From: JAFDVL01 sp031371805
GTDB taxonomy: Bacteria; Acidobacteriota; Blastocatellia; RBC074
Assembly: GCA_031371805.1 (NCBI GenBank)
Contig: JANMKB010000511.1
Span: 1-6,790 of the forward strand
Direction: 5' to 3'
DNA: 6,790 nt
The notes below the pieces were generated by a model, which searched no databases, was not told where the DNA came from, and saw only the letters and a program-made list of their open reading frames with translations. Below are positions 6,680-6,790 of this stretch, in pieces (position 1 is the first letter of the stretch; every line of letters starts with the position of its first letter). The position numbers were made by a program, and so were the translations under genes.

Positions 6680-6790
6680 CTACGTCACCCGCACGACCAC
6701 GACTGTCTGATCATCCTGCGGATGCGTGTCGCCCAGAAAATATCCGACATCACCCATAATTGCGCTCAGGGTTTCTTCCGCGCCCATGCC
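6680..6790 (-). CDS. C-terminal end of a SpoIIE/RsbU-type PP2C serine phosphatase (5' part outside window)
   Basis: The last 36 codons are visible, read from GGC at 6790 to the TAG at 6682-6680. The ending DTHPQDDQTVVVVRVT carries the Asp-Asp-x-Thr followed by a hydrophobic strand that closes the PP2C/SpoIIE fold (typically QxDDxTLVVVR), where an Asp contributes to metal binding. Proteins of this family dephosphorylate anti-anti-sigma factors in partner-switching pathways or act as outputs of GAF, PAS or receiver sensors; the N-terminal part that would say which is missing. The gene runs in the same direction as the activator but 279 bp and a sigma-54 promoter separate them, so it is probably a different transcription unit. 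With only 36 residues the call rests on one motif. Confidence 0.7.
   Translation of the reverse strand, partial: GMGAEETLSAIMGDVGYFLGDTHPQDDQTVVVVRVT

Noticed and set aside
6651..6681. AGCTA / TAGCT inverted repeat after the phosphatase stop as a terminator
   Set aside because: Only five base pairs with mismatches inside and no clear T-run; too weak to call.
1..6790. tRNA or rRNA genes, CRISPR arrays, transposase genes
   Set aside because: Nothing resembling a cloverleaf, regularly spaced repeats or transposase motifs was seen in the gaps, and the remainder is coding.

Overview
The window is bacterial chromosomal DNA of roughly 50% GC. It is densely coded and every recognisable gene lies on the minus strand, so transcription runs from the right end of the window to the left. 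No sequence feature fixes the taxon. The combination of a B. subtilis-like assimilatory nitrate reductase, a NAD(P)H nitrite reductase and a sigma-54 activator with a GAF sensor suggests an environmental soil or sediment bacterium, and my impression of the proteins is Acidobacteriota (Blastocatellia-like). That is a weak inference, not a demonstration.

Layout, in transcription order. (1) 6790-6680: the last 36 codons of a SpoIIE/RsbU-type PP2C serine phosphatase. (2) 6679-6401: an intergenic region with a 16/16 match to the sigma-54 (-24/-12) promoter consensus at 6487-6502, a palindrome at 6579-6598 placed where an activator would bind, and a perfect 10-bp stem-loop at the start of the predicted leader. 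(3) 6400-4844: a complete 518-aa GAF - AAA+ (GAFTGA) - Fis-type HTH activator of sigma-54 RNA polymerase, NifA-like in architecture. (4) 4843-4517: an intergenic region with a 71-bp imperfect palindrome just after the regulator, a second spaced inverted repeat, and a second sigma-54 promoter with intact core elements at 4605-4620. (5) 4516-2417: a complete 699-aa cytoplasmic molybdopterin nitrate reductase (NasC/NarB type). (6) 2398 to the left edge: the NAD(P)H nitrite reductase large subunit NirB, 799 codons visible, cut by the window edge. It begins 18 bp after the nitrate reductase stop, with a good AGGAG ribosome binding site.

Working model: nitrate is reduced to nitrite by NasC and nitrite to ammonium by NirB, both in the cytoplasm and from one operon. 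The neighbouring GAF-domain activator probably switches on this operon through the 4605-4620 promoter and also drives its own gene through the near-perfect 6487-6502 promoter. Dedicated, autoregulated sigma-54 control of nitrate assimilation by a NifA-like GAF protein, rather than by NtrC, NasR antitermination or NasST, is the most interesting aspect of the window. The promoter matches and gene order are read directly from the sequence. The regulatory link is inference.
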